From positions 558,001-622,000 of the forward strand of contig JAHRBS010000011.1 in the NCBI GenBank assembly GCA_024305745.1: a stretch of DNA of 64,000 nucleotides, in the 5' to 3' direction. Under the pieces are notes generated by a model. That model did no database searches and was not told the origin of the DNA. It saw only the letters and a program-made list of their open reading frames with translations. This stretch comes from Polyporus tsugae. Lineage: Eukaryota; Basidiomycota; Agaricomycetes; Polyporales; Polyporaceae. The translations under genes were made by a program, and so were the position numbers. Shown here piece by piece: positions 1 to 11,444 of this stretch. Position 1 is the stretch's first letter, and each line of letters starts with the position of its first letter.

Positions 1-519
1 GTGTCAGCGTGGATGGTCTTGGTATGAGACTACTGGATAAGTAGTTTCAGAGCTCCCAGACCTGCCATTTGCAGTAATCAGGGTGCTTAATGCACTGCCA
101 CCCTGGCGCTTTCGAAGCACATTCAGACCTGGGCTCGGAACTCGACATGTTCAGTTTCTATGCTGTCCACAACAAGTCCCCAGCATGCGAAAGGCTTCGC
201 CTCCGAACAGGGTCACTCCAGGTAAGCCACTGCCCAATTTTGGAGCCAAGCGGAGGCCTGCAGGATGGCTGACATCCCAGGTCAACTTGGGTGGAGAGCT
301 CCATCCAGAGCTTCCAGATCTAGACCTGTGCATGTTTTACTGATGTATTACCTTTGATGTCCTACATTCAACGACTCCTGCAGGGGACCACCCTCCTGAT
401 CACACGGCCTCCACCCCTGAACGTGGATCCAACACCAACAGCGACTCCGACAGTACCAGCTCTACCGATTCAGAACCCGAGTCGCAGGATAATGCTGATA
501 TGAAGATCGCTAAGCCTCC
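1..519. other. no recognisable gene
   Basis: Only short overlapping frames on both strands with no motif I recognise. A serine/aspartate-rich reading on the plus strand near 410-500 may be an upstream part of the remnant that starts at about 520, but it is in a different frame and cannot be joined with confidence. Confidence 0.4.
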
Positions 520-1000
520 TGGGCAGTGGGGAGGTGGGCCGCCCCAGCCAAGGTGGTTATTCGCTCAAGCAAGTCCTCGATTGGAACCCTAGGCGTATGT
601 CCGAGTTTAAGGTGCGCAGCTTACTAGGCTCAGCCGTGTCACAATCTCATGCTAGTCGTCAAGAAAATGACAAACAAACTTGTGGGTGAATGCCTCGACC
701 CCACACGGTCTGTATCGGGTCAGTCCTTGAGTCGCATCATGTTGTTGCATGATAAGGTAGGTACCAGTCCTTTTCACAGGTGAATTGCGAGCTCAATTCC
801 ACCACTTTCTAGGCTGTGAACAAGTTCCCGGAACTTGATCAGTACGAGAACCTATGGCCAGTCACAGGCGCTGTCAAGCAGCGATTGAAATATACATTGT
901 CGAAAGCCCGGAAGCACGCTCACGACGCCGTAGCTACAGAAGCTCTGAACAGGAAGAGCGGCAAGAAGTTGCGATCACATCGCCTTCAAGACGACTGATG
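520..1000 (+). pseudogene. fragment of a multi-copy basidiomycete gene family, function unknown
   Basis: Two pieces resemble a predicted-protein family that I remember as repeated in agaricomycete genomes. The first, near 540-610, reads GGYSLKQVLDW; the second, 816-998, reads FPELDQYENLWPV followed by QRLKYTLSKARKHA and then basic residues. Between them lies an intron-like stretch (GT near 759, AG just before 814), and the first piece soon runs into stops. No catalytic motif is visible and I assign no function. The next remnant downstream, the KDZ-associated gene, lies on the same strand, but no shared transcript can be shown. The match is from memory, so the family label is tentative. Confidence 0.45.
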
Positions 1001-1484
1001 CTTGCTTGGCACGTTGTAAGTATACATTGCAACCTACCCTACTTCAGCGACGACGTACGTGAAATCATTATTCCCACATTCCCGCCACAGGACTGCGGGA
1101 CTCGGCAAAGCACGTGATTGGTCGAGAACCAGACCGAAGGAAGCGCACTGTCGGTGCTGTCAAGAAGTGCCGATCACGTCAATTGTGTTGATCGTGAGTC
1201 TTCGTCTTCACATCCACTGCAAGGCCCCACTGGGTCCAGGCAGGATGATTCCCTTCAAATACATTCTTTGTACCCACTGTATGCCGCACTATCACTATTG
1301 CTTGCCTCTCCCTTCAATGGACTGTCTTGGCAACATCTGCAATGCTCTGGCGAGGAAGTCCCCTGGGCTCGAGCGTGACATCCGGTTCAGCACAATCACC
1401 AAATTCATCCGCCTCACCGTCTCTCTGAAACCCACCATCATCCATAGCCAAGACTTGACCTTCGACCCCTCACACATTCCCCAG

Positions 1485-1931
1485 TGTCATGAATGTTCCA
1501 TTCGGCGCCTGCTACCAGCACCTTAGTTTCCTTTTCTGGATGATCTACTTCTCACGTTGTACTTATTGTTCTCCATTGCATTGTATCTCTTCCTTTGTTC
1601 TCTAGCACAATAGCTCCTTATTGTCCGTTGTCGCTATTGTTCCATTTTCATTGTTCACCCATGTCCATAGTTACCTATTGTCCCCGGGTTCTCATTGTCC
1701 CTCTATATGTATATAAGGACCTGTACTTTGCTGCCTGGAGACCTCAGTTTTGACCTCTTGTCTCCAGGTAAGCCTCGCTGTATTTCGCTCGTAGACACCT
1801 ACTTACTCAATACATCTTGTCTCCAGCCCTGACCATTGAGCCTTGCTCTGCTCTCACTGCACAAGTGCTTGTCGATGCCCTTGCTTGTCTCGTAAGTCTC
1901 CCTGGTCCTTACTCGATGGCCAGTTGTAACA
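1485..1931 (+). mobile_element. solo LTR, Ty3 family A
   Basis: It is 447 bp, exactly the length of each LTR of the complete element at 38680-45253, to which it is related in reverse orientation but clearly diverged. It starts TGTCATGAATG and ends GTTGTAACA. Perfect 5-bp target duplications CCCAG lie at 1480-1484 and 1932-1936. Removing the LTR and one CCCAG brings the two sides of the CxC5 reading frame back into the same frame, so the LTR landed inside that gene. It is probably the product of LTR-LTR recombination. Confidence 0.93.
1710..1756 (+). promoter_or_regulatory. LTR promoter: TATA box and predicted transcript start with self-primer sequence
   Basis: TATATAAG at 1710-1717 is followed 36 bp later by AGTTTTGACCT (1746-1756). 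That 11-mer is the exact complement of the primer-binding site of element A at 44794-44804, which suggests that transcripts begin about here and use their own 5' end as primer. Confidence 0.6.
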
Positions 1932-3739
1932 CCCAGGACCTGAGTGACAACATCCAACACTATCTCGCCGAATAGCTTGCGATATCGGAGACTACTGTGG
2001 ATGGTCTATGGGATGCTTTCCGTGGCATGATTTGGGTGGACTAGGGGAATGACAATGGCACTGTGACTGTGTTGGACAGTGAAGCACTTCCAAGGATGCA
2101 TGGGAAGCTGGAAGAGAAGTTCCAGTTTGGTATGTTGTTGCATTTCTGTTTTGATTGTCGCCTGACCAATGGATTGTGCCCTAAGGCAGACAGATGCTGT
2201 ACCCCCTGGTTCATGTGTGCGACTGCACATATTGCAGCCACCAGTGGCTTCTGCGGGACCGTCATGAGCGGAACAAAGTGTCCTTGTTCATGTTGGGCAA
2301 GGGCATGCAGGATGCATATTGAGTCCATCTTTACTGCTACAGTATGTGATTCCTAAGTGCCGTCGCTTTCCTGTTACCTGTATGAATCTGTCTATGGTTT
2401 CAAGCCTGCCAAACAGCATACCATCACAACTACACTGTGCATAAAGGTGTACGCACCTATTACCCTGGCGTTCCTGAGTGCATTCAAGTTGCCGAACACT
2501 TCTTCGTCGAATCTCGGCTCCTGGCGCTCTTCGTAAGCTTGTTACTCTTCTCTTGGACGTCCGCAACGAATGCAGCCCACATCTACCACCACTCTCTCTC
2601 ACAGCTCGACCCCAAGCAATACTCTATTGCACGGTACAAGCTACGTGCCGAACATGTATGGAACGGATATGTTATCCGATCACTCCTTTGTGATGCCGCC
2701 GGCTGTGGGTACATCCTCACTGTCCCACATACCGGGGATCAAAAAGACCGTTCAACGCTGCGATGGAGGCATGGAATGCATATATGTGTTGGAGTGGTCA
2801 GAAGGAATTCACGCACTGGTGCACAAAGTGCATCTGGCATTATAATAAATCAGATGGTAGCATTACCTATGAGTCTCCGCTTGCTTTCGGGAATTCAAAT
2901 GAGCTAATACAGCGGTCCAGCCTATGTAGATGCTGTTGTCACTGATGGCATTGAAATCGGACATCCATGTTGCAGCGTCTGCCACTGTACAGTTCTCCTC
3001 ACCTTGACGCAAGACCGCTTCTGTCCAGCTCACCATAGCGAGGCTCTGTGCTGCGTGGTCGTTGACTGCAGTGCCCCCATTGAACCCAGGTTCTATACAT
3101 GCTCTGATGCCGCCCACGGTGCCATCGAGGCCCGCTATCGTCTTCTCAATAAGGCCGCCTTTCATCTTCGAGCATGGCTCCAGCGAACAAAGGTCATGCA
3201 GCCCAATGATTCAGTACATCCTACTGTGCAAGCCGACAAGGTGCTGGGTGTTGATTATGAAGGCATGCTCAAGATGGAGGTCCAGAATCCCACAGCCCCA
3301 TGCGCAGACAAGCCTGTAGAGGGGACTCGTCGCCTGCAGGCCATGTTTGGACGGTGGCGGACACACAATGAGCAGCTCTTTGTGCGTCCTTGTGGTATCA
3401 TCATCGCCCGTGACACCTGTTATGGCTCTGAAACGGTGTCTCAGATCGCGGTGAGTGAATGAATGTGTGCTAACTTGTCATGCCCTGTTGCAGATATTGG
3501 CTTCATTTGATTACTGGACTCGCTTTGACTCAGTGACTACATACAGTACAGCTTGGCAAGATGGCAAATTTGCAGCTTGTAATGGATGTTGGACAGCTAC
3601 ATGCTGGTACATGCATAAGAACATCCAGACGCGCTCCCGAGCTTCCGGTGCTACTACAATATGGTTACCGCGATAATGCACCGTCTGTCCGATCCAGTCC
3701 ATTGTTGTACTGACAAGGCCGTGAGGTATGTTACAATGG

Positions 3740-4185
3740 AAGGACAGACATTTTTTAGACAAGCACCTTCAAGTAGCATGACTTGAAGATGCCCCGCTTG
3801 TCTCTTCCATCCCTCACCACCATCCTCTCATAGTGCACGTCCAGTGCAGTGCTGGTACTCGCACAGGTCAGACGAGGGAGATCCCATATCTCTGATCATC
3901 GTGAGCACTGGTTCGGTGTTGTTCAACCCAGTTCTCTCTTTGCTACCCTCAGGCCCGGGGCAAACACATCTGCAAAGATTGTGATCTATAGCAACAAGAT
4001 CAAACTTCATGACTGTAATAGCAGGCGCATACACTGAAACGTGCACACCTGGGCTTGTACCTTGTGTGTGTGGAACACGACATTCACAGTAAATCGCTCA
4101 CCAACGCCTTTTTCAATTACCTGATACCTTTACTGACAGCAACACAAACGACAGAAATCACAGCGGACAGAAGAAGGGAAGAATC
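3740..4185. other. no recognisable gene
   Basis: Between the KDZ-associated remnant and the glycogen phosphorylase fragment I see no motif, repeat boundary or long frame. Confidence 0.4.
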
Positions 4186-4850
4186 ATGATTTCCACCTGT
4201 GACGCACCACAGGTGAACTGGAAGCCTGAGGCGCAGGGCCACTACTCGCGCAAGTGGCCCATGTGCGCGTACTACCTCTCGCTCGAGTTTTTCATGGGCC
4301 GGACACTCGACAACGTGCTCCTCAACCTCGGCTTGGAGGAGAAATACCAGGATGGCATCAACAAGCTCGGCCTCAACCTCGAGGACCTCATCGACCAGGA
4401 GCGTGATGCTGGTCTCAGAAACGGTGGTCTCAGTCATCTCGCTGCGTGCTACCTCGACTTGTCAGCATCCTAGGAACTCCCAGTGTGGGGGTATGGTCCT
4501 CGGTACAAGTACGGTATGTCTCTGTTCCTCGTCAGCCCACCTTCTATCCCATGCTGAGCTGATCGCGCCTGACAGCTTGCAGCTCGAGGCCCCAGACCCG
4601 TGGCTGGAGCACAACAACCCGTGGGAGCTGGGGTGGATGGGCGTGATGTACTAGATCCGGTTCTACGGGCATGCAGAGCACATCGACGGCATGAAGGTGA
4701 TCTGGCAGGGTAGCCAGGAGGTCATTGCGAAGGTGTACAATGTGGCAATCCCCGGGTATGAGACCACAATGACAAACAAGCTGCGGCTGTGGGAGAGCAA
4801 GCCCAAGGGCAGGTTCGACTTGCAGAGCCTCCCGTGTCATGCATCCTTGC
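4186..4850 (+). pseudogene. GPH1: glycogen phosphorylase fragment (N-terminal catalytic region)
   Basis: Glycogen phosphorylase releases glucose-1-phosphate from glycogen in the cytosol. The fragment carries recognisable family segments in order: YYLSLEFFMGRTLDN, LNLEDLIDQERDAGL, NGGLSHLAACYLD, then ELPVWGYG.RYKYG, an intron with GTATGT near 4514, LEAPDPWLEHNNPWEL, RFYGHAEHID, QEVIAKVYNVAIPGYET and NKLRLWESKP. This is only a part of the N-terminal half of a protein of roughly 850 residues. A stop lies between LDLSAS and ELPVWGYG, another lies before the RFYGHAEHID segment, and readable homology ends near 4850. The upstream N-terminus and the PLP-binding C-terminal half are absent. The retained intron argues against a processed cDNA copy. 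A second fragment of the same region lies at 51990-52490. Confidence 0.88.
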
Positions 4851-5159
4851 ACACCTCAGGACCACTTCATATCCACGGTGCCATCCTTGTTTCCGCCGGC
4901 AGCAACCCACAACATTCTGGCCATTGAACACACAGATGGTGGGAGGGAATGGCTGTCGTGTCATCCTGATACCTCTGGGATGAGATATGCCTGCCTTGGT
5001 GTTGGCACATCTACGGTGGTCGACCAACTACCCACCTTTGGGCACATTCCGAGAACGCAATCCCGGGGTCCATCTCCGTCCATCTTGTGTGAGTCGTCCC
5101 TCAGCTTCCTGCTCAGCATCGGTCTCATGGATGGTGCAATGATCGCAGTTTGCCGCCCC

Positions 5160-5785
5160 AGCTGAAGGCAACATTCAACAGGACATTGGCACAGGGGAAG
5201 GTATAGAACTTGCTGTTCTGCTGGAACTCGGCCAAGCTGGGGATGCTCGCGAATTCTGTGCTGCAGCTCACATGCCCGTTCTTCGTTGTGCTGCTTGATC
5301 CAGCAGCTGTCAAATGTCTGCAAGTCTGGGAAGATGTTTGAGAGCTGCCCCATCAGTGCGACACCATCCCCAGCTCGATGTGTGAGAACCTGACACATAG
5401 GTGCCAGTGCTCAAGCGCGTACCCCCACGTGACGGGGAATGGGGACCGCATCATGTCTGGCCGACCGAAGGGCACGTGGAGGTCCTTGTCAAACTCGACT
5501 CCGAGGCAAGTTCCGGAGCTCGGGGCACACCTCCGCGACAGACAGGAGGCCGTTGAATGTCGCACGCGGCCTGCGCGCGAGGACACCCTCCTTCCAGGGC
5601 CGCTCAATGCCAAGGTTGAGGGCGGTGGGGTGCAGGAGGCACTCGGAGACCTCAATGAGGAATGTGCCGTCGACATCCCACAGGCAGAGGATGCTCAACG
5701 GGCAAGACTTGAGATGTGGAGATATCTTGGAGTCTGAAGACATGAACAGGCGCACAAGTGAAGAACGGAAAGGCAAAAGGATTGT
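5160..5785 (-). pseudogene. unrecognised protein remnant on the minus strand
   Basis: Several minus-strand pieces look protein-like and follow one another with frame changes: CLWDVDGTFLIEVSECLLHP and ERPWKEGVLARRP (about 5660-5540), then FDKDLHVPFGRPDMMRSPFP and TWGYALEHWHLCVRFSHIEL (about 5510-5360), then SIPSLAEFQQNSKFYTFP (about 5250-5200). I do not recognise the family and see no catalytic motif. Frame shifts and the lack of an overall open frame suggest decay. Only the codon-like character and dense conserved-looking aromatic residues support a real gene; an accidental reading remains possible. Confidence 0.35.
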
Positions 5786-5789
5786 CTAC

Positions 5790-6490
5790 AGCCGAACTCC
5801 TCCAGATGAGTAAGGGTTAGATGGGCAAAACATGTGCATGAGATGGAATAAGAGGGAGCTGGTGGTACCCCAATTGTAGCATGCCGCCGCCGCCTCCAAG
5901 TGTCATGTACTGTACTCTGAACCAGACAGCGGGTGGTCATAGAGCTTTGCAAGGACACCATCTGAGTCACATAGCCGCAAGGGTGGTGGTCACTTCCGCA
6001 GACATCTGCAGTGAAGACGACAACATGGGTGGGCTGGAAGTACAGTAACTTGTGCCTCATTACGTTGTTCCCATACTCACCGTACTTTTCTACCAGGACT
6101 CTGTTTGCTATGACTGCATCGGGAAATTGGTGGATTTCCGACAACTAGATAGAAGGCCTTGTAAGATAGCCAAGGTGTGGAATATATAGAAGTCTTGGGA
6201 GCCTCCTTAGACGGCCATACACGAGTGCGTACTTCTTGGCAAACGGACCAAGAATTACAATATTTGACAAGTATTGGACCGGATTGTAGGCAATTGTAGC
6301 ACCTTGGTTAGCTTATGAGGAGAGCAGCATTCGGCCGATTCCTCGATATTTATCATCAAATTAATCACACAATTTTACTTCACAATGGCAGACAACAAAA
6401 TTTATTTCACTATGACATATGCTCGTACAGAAAAAAACATGACATGCCACAAGATACATACCAGGATGCTCACCCCTCCTCCATCACTGA
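5790..6490. other. no recognisable gene
   Basis: AT-richer stretch with short frames only, no clear repeat ends. Confidence 0.35.
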
Positions 6491-6499
6491 TTGTCACCT

Positions 6500-6915
6500 A
6501 CTAGCGCGCACCCTAGCGGCCTTTGCGCGGCAGCGTGCTCTTCTCTGGCATTGCCACGACGTCCAGTATGGGAACATTGCCCTACACAGCTTTGGACACC
6601 TCACACAAGCTCGACAGCCCCAGCCACAGGCAGCGGACATGTGGCAGAGAACGTGGGGGCGCCGTCTCCCACATGTTGAGCACCCAGAGGTGGGGGAAGC
6701 ATGCGCAGGTCGTTGTTGGCAAGGTGAGGGACGTACCTGGGGCGGAATGATACCTCGAACGTCTTGATGTGTGCGAGGGAGAGAACTGGAGCAAAGAGGG
6801 CAGAAGGCGGGAGCGGGGACTTGGTGTCTGTGGTAGATGTCAGTGTGGTGGTGGTCCCTCCCTGACAATGACATGACCAGGTCACGGAGCAACCAGCTCG
6901 GGAGGGACAGAAAAT
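6500..6915 (-). pseudogene. F-box/LRR-like protein fragment
   Basis: Minus-strand pieces SPLPPSALFAPVLSLAHIKT and FEVSFRPRYVPHLANNDLRM, then in the next frame HLWVLNMWETAPPRSLPHVR and LWLGLSSLCEVSKAV, have the layout of the leucine-rich half of fungal F-box-like proteins, where a line about comparing blocks is followed by a position such as DL..LP..WP.L..L. Such proteins are thought to recruit substrates to SCF ubiquitin ligases. There is no F-box motif, no start codon in a long frame, and at least one frameshift, so this is a remnant. The call rests on style of sequence rather than a diagnostic motif. Confidence 0.4.
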
Positions 6916-6919
6916 CACA

Positions 6920-7430
6920 ACCTGCGTAAGTCCACTAATACGGACACAGCAAGAGCTGTGGAGCGGATACAGCTCTGGGCTTCACAGACATGAAGAATGA
7001 GAGATATTGAGAAGCCTGAGAAGGTGGAGGGAGAGCAAGAGGGTGAACAGCGACACAGTGCATCACGATGCTGGCAAAGATCTAAGCCGGACTTTTCAGG
7101 GCAGGGCAAGAAAACCTTGGCGACAATCAGCCCATCTCCGGATGGGGGCTCCCGCTAGAGTTGAGAAAGTAGAAGCCTTGAGCGCAAGGGTAACCGGTTG
7201 TGTGTTGGTGGCAAGACTTCTAGCAAGTAGATAATCGAGTATATTTAAGACACATGCATTGAGAGAGTATTATAAGCAAGCCCCAAAGCTTGAGAGTGAT
7301 TGTGAGCAGTTATCAACAGAATGCAACACTTGCAGAGGCCGTACAAGGTAATGTAAGGAAGAACAAGAGTTTCGGGTGCTTATAAACTGCGCCAGGTCAA
7401 ACCAGTGTTTGGCCGATTTCCTGATGCGTG
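6920..7430. other. no recognisable gene
   Basis: Mixed purine-rich sequence without a supported gene or repeat boundary. Confidence 0.35.
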
Positions 7431-7434
7431 ATGG

Positions 7435-8068
7435 TGACAACACGCGCGCCATCCGCCAGCACCGTGACCATGAACCGGCTTGCGGAGGCCTCCGAAGTGA
7501 AGTCGCTTATTGGAAAGATGTATCCAAGTATCGTCGAGGGTAGAAAAATGAACTGAAGAAGGTGGGATGGTGCTCTTGGGCTCTAGTCATGCCTACACAC
7601 TGACCTTGACCTTGACCTACAGCAATATGCTGAGGCTACTAGTCGTTGGCAGACAATTCAGCTGCAGAACGATCTTACGGTTGGCAAGCTGCAAGAGCAA
7701 ACAGCCCAGCTGATGGCATTCATGAATCCAACTCGAGCTGCAGCGGTACGTTGTCTCTGAATCCTCACGGATTCACACTCACAGACTTGTGAGTATAGGA
7801 ATCAGAACAGCGGGACAAGGTCCAGGCCAAAGAAGTCCATATCACTGCGCAGCACCAAGTAATCCAAGGAGCGCAAGCACAGCTCATGGCAAAGGAGGCA
7901 GAACAGGACAGGATCGTGGTAGATCTCCACAAACGGGAAGCACTACTGGTTGAGAGGGAGGCTGCTGTCGAGAAGCATCGCACAACAGTGGAGAACCAGC
8001 AGGCATCTGTGTCTCACCTTTTGCAACAGGCAAGGGCTGAATCAGCTTGTCCTCGCAATGCCGCTTGA
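7435..8068 (+). CDS. coiled-coil hypothetical protein (partial gene model)
   Basis: Three exons can be joined: an upstream piece ending near 7540 (reading RQHRDHEPACGGLRSEVAYW), exon 7623-7745 (41 codons, rich in Q and E) and exon 7799-8068, which ends in a stop. The intron 7746-7798 begins GTACGT and ends TATAG, and the frame is open across it. The last exon is highly charged (EAEQDRIVVDLHKREALLVE) with heptad-like spacing, so a coiled coil is likely. I do not recognise the family and see no domain beyond the coil. No premature stop lies in the two downstream exons, which is unusual here, but the start codon and first exons are not resolved, so it could be a truncated copy. Confidence 0.45.
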
Positions 8069-8261
8069 GCTATGCCTGCCCAACCACTACTCGCTGCTCC
8101 TCCCAGACTGTTTGCCTCTTCGACTCGAGCGACCCTTCCTCGTTCCGATGCCGCACACTGTACGCACTCCAAGAACAAGGCCGGCTCATCAACCTGTATG
8201 TTTCTAATGGCAATGCCAGTGAGTTTAAATCCCCCATATTACTACATATCAAGCTTAAGTC

Positions 8262-9576
8262 ATACTGTACCGGGCCATTTCAATCAATTCGACCAGGGGT
8301 GTGACCTGTGACAGGGCAATTTTGGCGGACAGTTTTGACCACTGGGTCCGGTGACCATGACATCAGCCGCTATTTCAACCAACTTGGGGTGCACGTCAGC
8401 GCGTGGTGCCCCAGCACCCTAAGTGCCCGGAGGGCAAAACGGTTTTGGCAGCCCCGCCATTCCAAGGGTGGGGACCAGATTGGTCGAGTTTAGTCCTGAT
8501 TGGTCCACACGACCACTTTAGGCGCCCATTTGGATCGACCAATTTAGGTGCACATGCTCCGCAAAATGGCTCGCAAGGCTGCTCAACACTCGATGCAGCT
8601 GGTTTGAGAGCACAGGAGGATCCCGTTTGAAGGCAAAAAATATATTTAAGCTATTTCTAAGCAAGCAGTACAGGACTTGAGGGAAGGAGGCCAAAAATGC
8701 AGGGCCAGAGCAGCCCAAGAGCCGAGAAAAAGAGAGGCCAAACTATCCTGCATCTCGCTCACATCAGAGGGTACTACTGGTCACGCCTAAAAGGTGCAGT
8801 TCTCCTATTTCAAATGCGGCCAAAATCGAAACAAACAGTGCAGGATTGGGGGAGGGATCGACGTCACAAAATCACCATAAGCACCCACCATAGGACTGTG
8901 ATTGCAAAGGCAATAGCCTATCATAGGATGGAAAGAAATTTGGGAAAAATAGGTTGATGGAAAGAGGAGAACCCATGCTCAATTGCGCAAAAGAAAGTGC
9001 CAAAAACCGGTAGAAATTGAAGGAGATGTGTGGTGCACCAGGAGAGGTGCTCGCAGACCAGTTTCCCAGCTCAGAGCAGGACTGAGGCTTGCCTAATTCC
9101 AGCAGGAAGTATTCCATACGTCAATCCCTATTGATATGGACAGAATGCAATGGATGAATCAGCGGAAACCTTAGATGCGGAGGAGGAGAAAGCTGGGAGA
9201 AGAGCAAGCAAGTTGCAGCTTGCAAGTGCAGTGAAAGATCAAGATGCAGCGGCGCGTGCGCCGCCGTAAGAAGCGACCAGATACAGATGGTTTGGTGAAC
9301 CGAGATAGCAGATTATGCAGGTAGAAGCAAAAGAGTCGGAAGGGAGGGAGACACATTGGTGGTGGGGAGGAGGAGAGCACGCCTTCAGCGCGTGACCTCG
9401 CGCTCACACCCTGGGCACCTTTCGGGCCGCTTCGCGGCCAGGCCCCACCTTTGAAATGACTAATTTTCTGCAGTTTTGACCATGGCCACCGTGACCAGTG
9501 ACCGGCGGCCAAATTTCGACCAATCTGGGACCGTGTGATGCGTGACTGGTTGAATTGATTGAAATGGTACAGTATA
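8262..9576. mobile_element. non-autonomous element with imperfect terminal inverted repeats
   Basis: The left end reads ATACTGTACC then ATTTCAATCAATTC (8262-8290). The right end, read in reverse complement, gives ATACTGTACC then ATTTCAATCAATTC (9576-9548). Similarity continues inward in patches: CCATTCCAAGGGTGGGG near 8460 matches GTCATTTCAAAGGTGGGG on the other arm near 9445-9460. No transposase frame lies inside and no clean target duplication is visible, so the superfamily is open. Two unrelated copies of one repeat in opposite orientation would give a similar picture. Confidence 0.55.
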
Positions 9577-9889
9577 GCAAGGGCCCTCCGGGCGCACCTG
9601 AGCTACGAACGGTTAGGTATGGAATATATTCTAGTATACAGCACAATGTAAAGTTGGACCATCAATATTCAGCTACCATTTGTGACTACTTATCTTTAGC
9701 ATGTCATTGACTGGAGCAGTCTGCCACATAACCTTTCCTAGTGCAGCCAGATACAACTTAATTAGCACACTATAGGGTGCAGTCAACAATAGAATTTATT
9801 AACAAATAGTTATTGATGGAGGGTACATACCCCATGTTGATCATATACCGGTCATAGGTGCTAAAGCAGAGTAACAGCGGCTAATGACC
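9577..9889. other. AT-rich spacer, no gene
   Basis: Nothing recognised between the inverted-repeat element and the small MITE. Confidence 0.35.
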
Positions 9890-9975
9890 AGTGGTGTTAA
9901 CTGAGTTTTTAATACACTTGATTACCCTTCCTTCCAGTTAATCAACAGGTTAATAACTTGTTAGTCAACACTACT
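9890..9975. repeat. 86-bp MITE-like hairpin element
   Basis: The left end AGTGGTGTTAACTGA (9890-9904) and the reverse complement of the right end, AGTAGTGTTGACTAA (9975-9961), match at 11 of 15 positions, all four differences being transitions. The interior is AT-rich and non-coding. No target duplication could be fixed. Confidence 0.4.
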
Positions 9976-10128
9976 ATTGTGTTAAAAAGTCCAAGTTGTT
10001 GCCCGCACCCTAACATGCACTATTGAAGGAAGTTAAAGCCTTAACAGATGACTTAAGTGATAAGCGGAACAAACCAACTCGCCTCTCACCAGTCATTGGG
10101 CCAGTGTTTGGCCAAGCACCCATCCGAC

Positions 10129-10360
10129 ATGTGCAAATGTCACAAATGTCACAGAAGAGTAATACAAGTGATAAACTCACCCCTTTTCCCCCCAACCGGA
10201 TCAACCCTGGACACATGGCCAATCGCGACTGTAACAGTTGTAACAGTCAACCCCTGGATGGTGACATTTGTGACACGCCCCACCCTCCTCCCCCCAACCG
10301 GATCAACCCACACACGTGGCGAACACGTAGCCAATTGATTGTAACAGTCACTATCACAGT
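10129..10360. repeat. two-copy direct repeat, unit about 100 bp
   Basis: CCCCCAACCGGATCAACCC occurs at about 10190 and again at 10291. In both units a GT-CAC/GTGACA-rich stretch comes before it and GTAACAGT motifs follow it. The short motifs also run in both orientations, such as CACAAATGTCACA against GTGACATTTGTGACA. It lies just upstream of a multi-copy gene remnant. Confidence 0.55.
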
Positions 10361-11444
10361 CACTTTTTGCCCCCAAAAAACCTGTTCTACTTCGTAGCCC
10401 AGGAATATAGGAACTCGTAGACGATGCAGCCCAACCCGCCTGCTCTGACAGCGACGACGACGACGCTCCATCCGCTGTTCTGCAGACTGCGACATCTCGC
10501 CCCTCCATAGTGAACGCAATTGGTGACGGAGTCGAGGTTCATACCCTGACCATGAACCAGCTGAGTAAAACCGACAATCTCTGAATGTCTGGCTGTGCTG
10601 AACGGGCGCCCATCCAGCCCACCAGACCGTTCAGACCCAGAACTTTGGGCATCTAACGTCTTGACTTTGTCTTGCACCCTCCTGCTCTCCTGTTCTGGCT
10701 TTATGCCCTCATCTCTCTCGGTCTCAGGTGTCTCTCAGAGTCTAGTTCCCTATCAATGATCTCTAGCACTGCTTCCGACGTCTTATGGACTACTAGTCAA
10801 GCCCAAATGGCCGACACTTCAAAAACTCGTGTGCGATCAAATTCGGGAGTGGTAGGACGGCATCGGGTGACAGGTAACAGTAACAACAAAGATATGGTGG
10901 GGGCAGGAGGGTGACAACAGGTTCTCGGTTCTCCAAGTCTCAGGTAAGTTGAACAATACATATGTAAGCCGTGCCGCGCACACAAGGATGAAGTGAGTTT
11001 CCAAGTACTTGTCTCTGTGCTCCCTCCCCTACGTTGTCATGTTAAGTCCCTCATCTCCTTGTCATGGCCTCTCTCTGTGCTCCTGTCTTGCTGCTTTGCT
11101 TTTGCCCAGTACCACACGTGGCATCAAGGCCCACCTAGGAGATGGGACAGCGCAGGAGCTCATGGCCTTAGTTTTTGCTTCCTACTATTCGGGGCTCCTG
11201 GCGACACTGCAGCAGCTTCACGGCCCTTCTGATAGTGTTTACAGTAGATACACAGTGTATGTTGTTGGTATGATCCATAATGGCCACAGTATACAAAGGC
11301 CACATACTCGGCTTTGCACGCTGGGCTCCAAGAGGTCTGAAAGGCCTGAACGTGCACGCGCTAGTCAGTTCTGGATAGGGGTCTGATTGGTCCGATTACT
11401 GAGACATCTGAAACATCTGAACAAGGTCTGAAAAGTCTGGGGAG

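Larger units (their letters stand above)
1290..3720 (+). pseudogene. KDZ-transposon-associated CxC5/CxC6 cysteine-cluster gene, split by a solo LTR
   Basis: The predicted protein follows the family with CxC5 and CxC6 cysteine clusters that accompanies Kyakuja-Dileera-Zisupton (KDZ) DNA transposons in basidiomycetes. In order: an N-terminal part near 1317-1484 (FSTITKFIRLTVSLKP), the segment RTYYPGVPECIQVAEHFFVE (2450-2512), SWTSATN (about 2553), EHVWNGYVI (about 2648), PHTGDQKDR (about 2730), then the second cluster HPCC..CTV..RFCPAHH..CCVVVDC (2960-3070) and CSDAAHGAIEARY. An intron with GTGAGT lies near 3450. Such proteins may bind nucleic acid or zinc; the role is unproved. The frame is broken by the LTR at 1485-1931, by in-frame stops near 1973 and 2041, and by a frameshift near 2760. 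No KDZ transposase is in the window. Confidence 0.75.

Noticed and set aside
83..343. Frame of 86 codons at the window start
   Set aside because: No motif, overlaps another frame on each strand, and shows no intron or repeat context.
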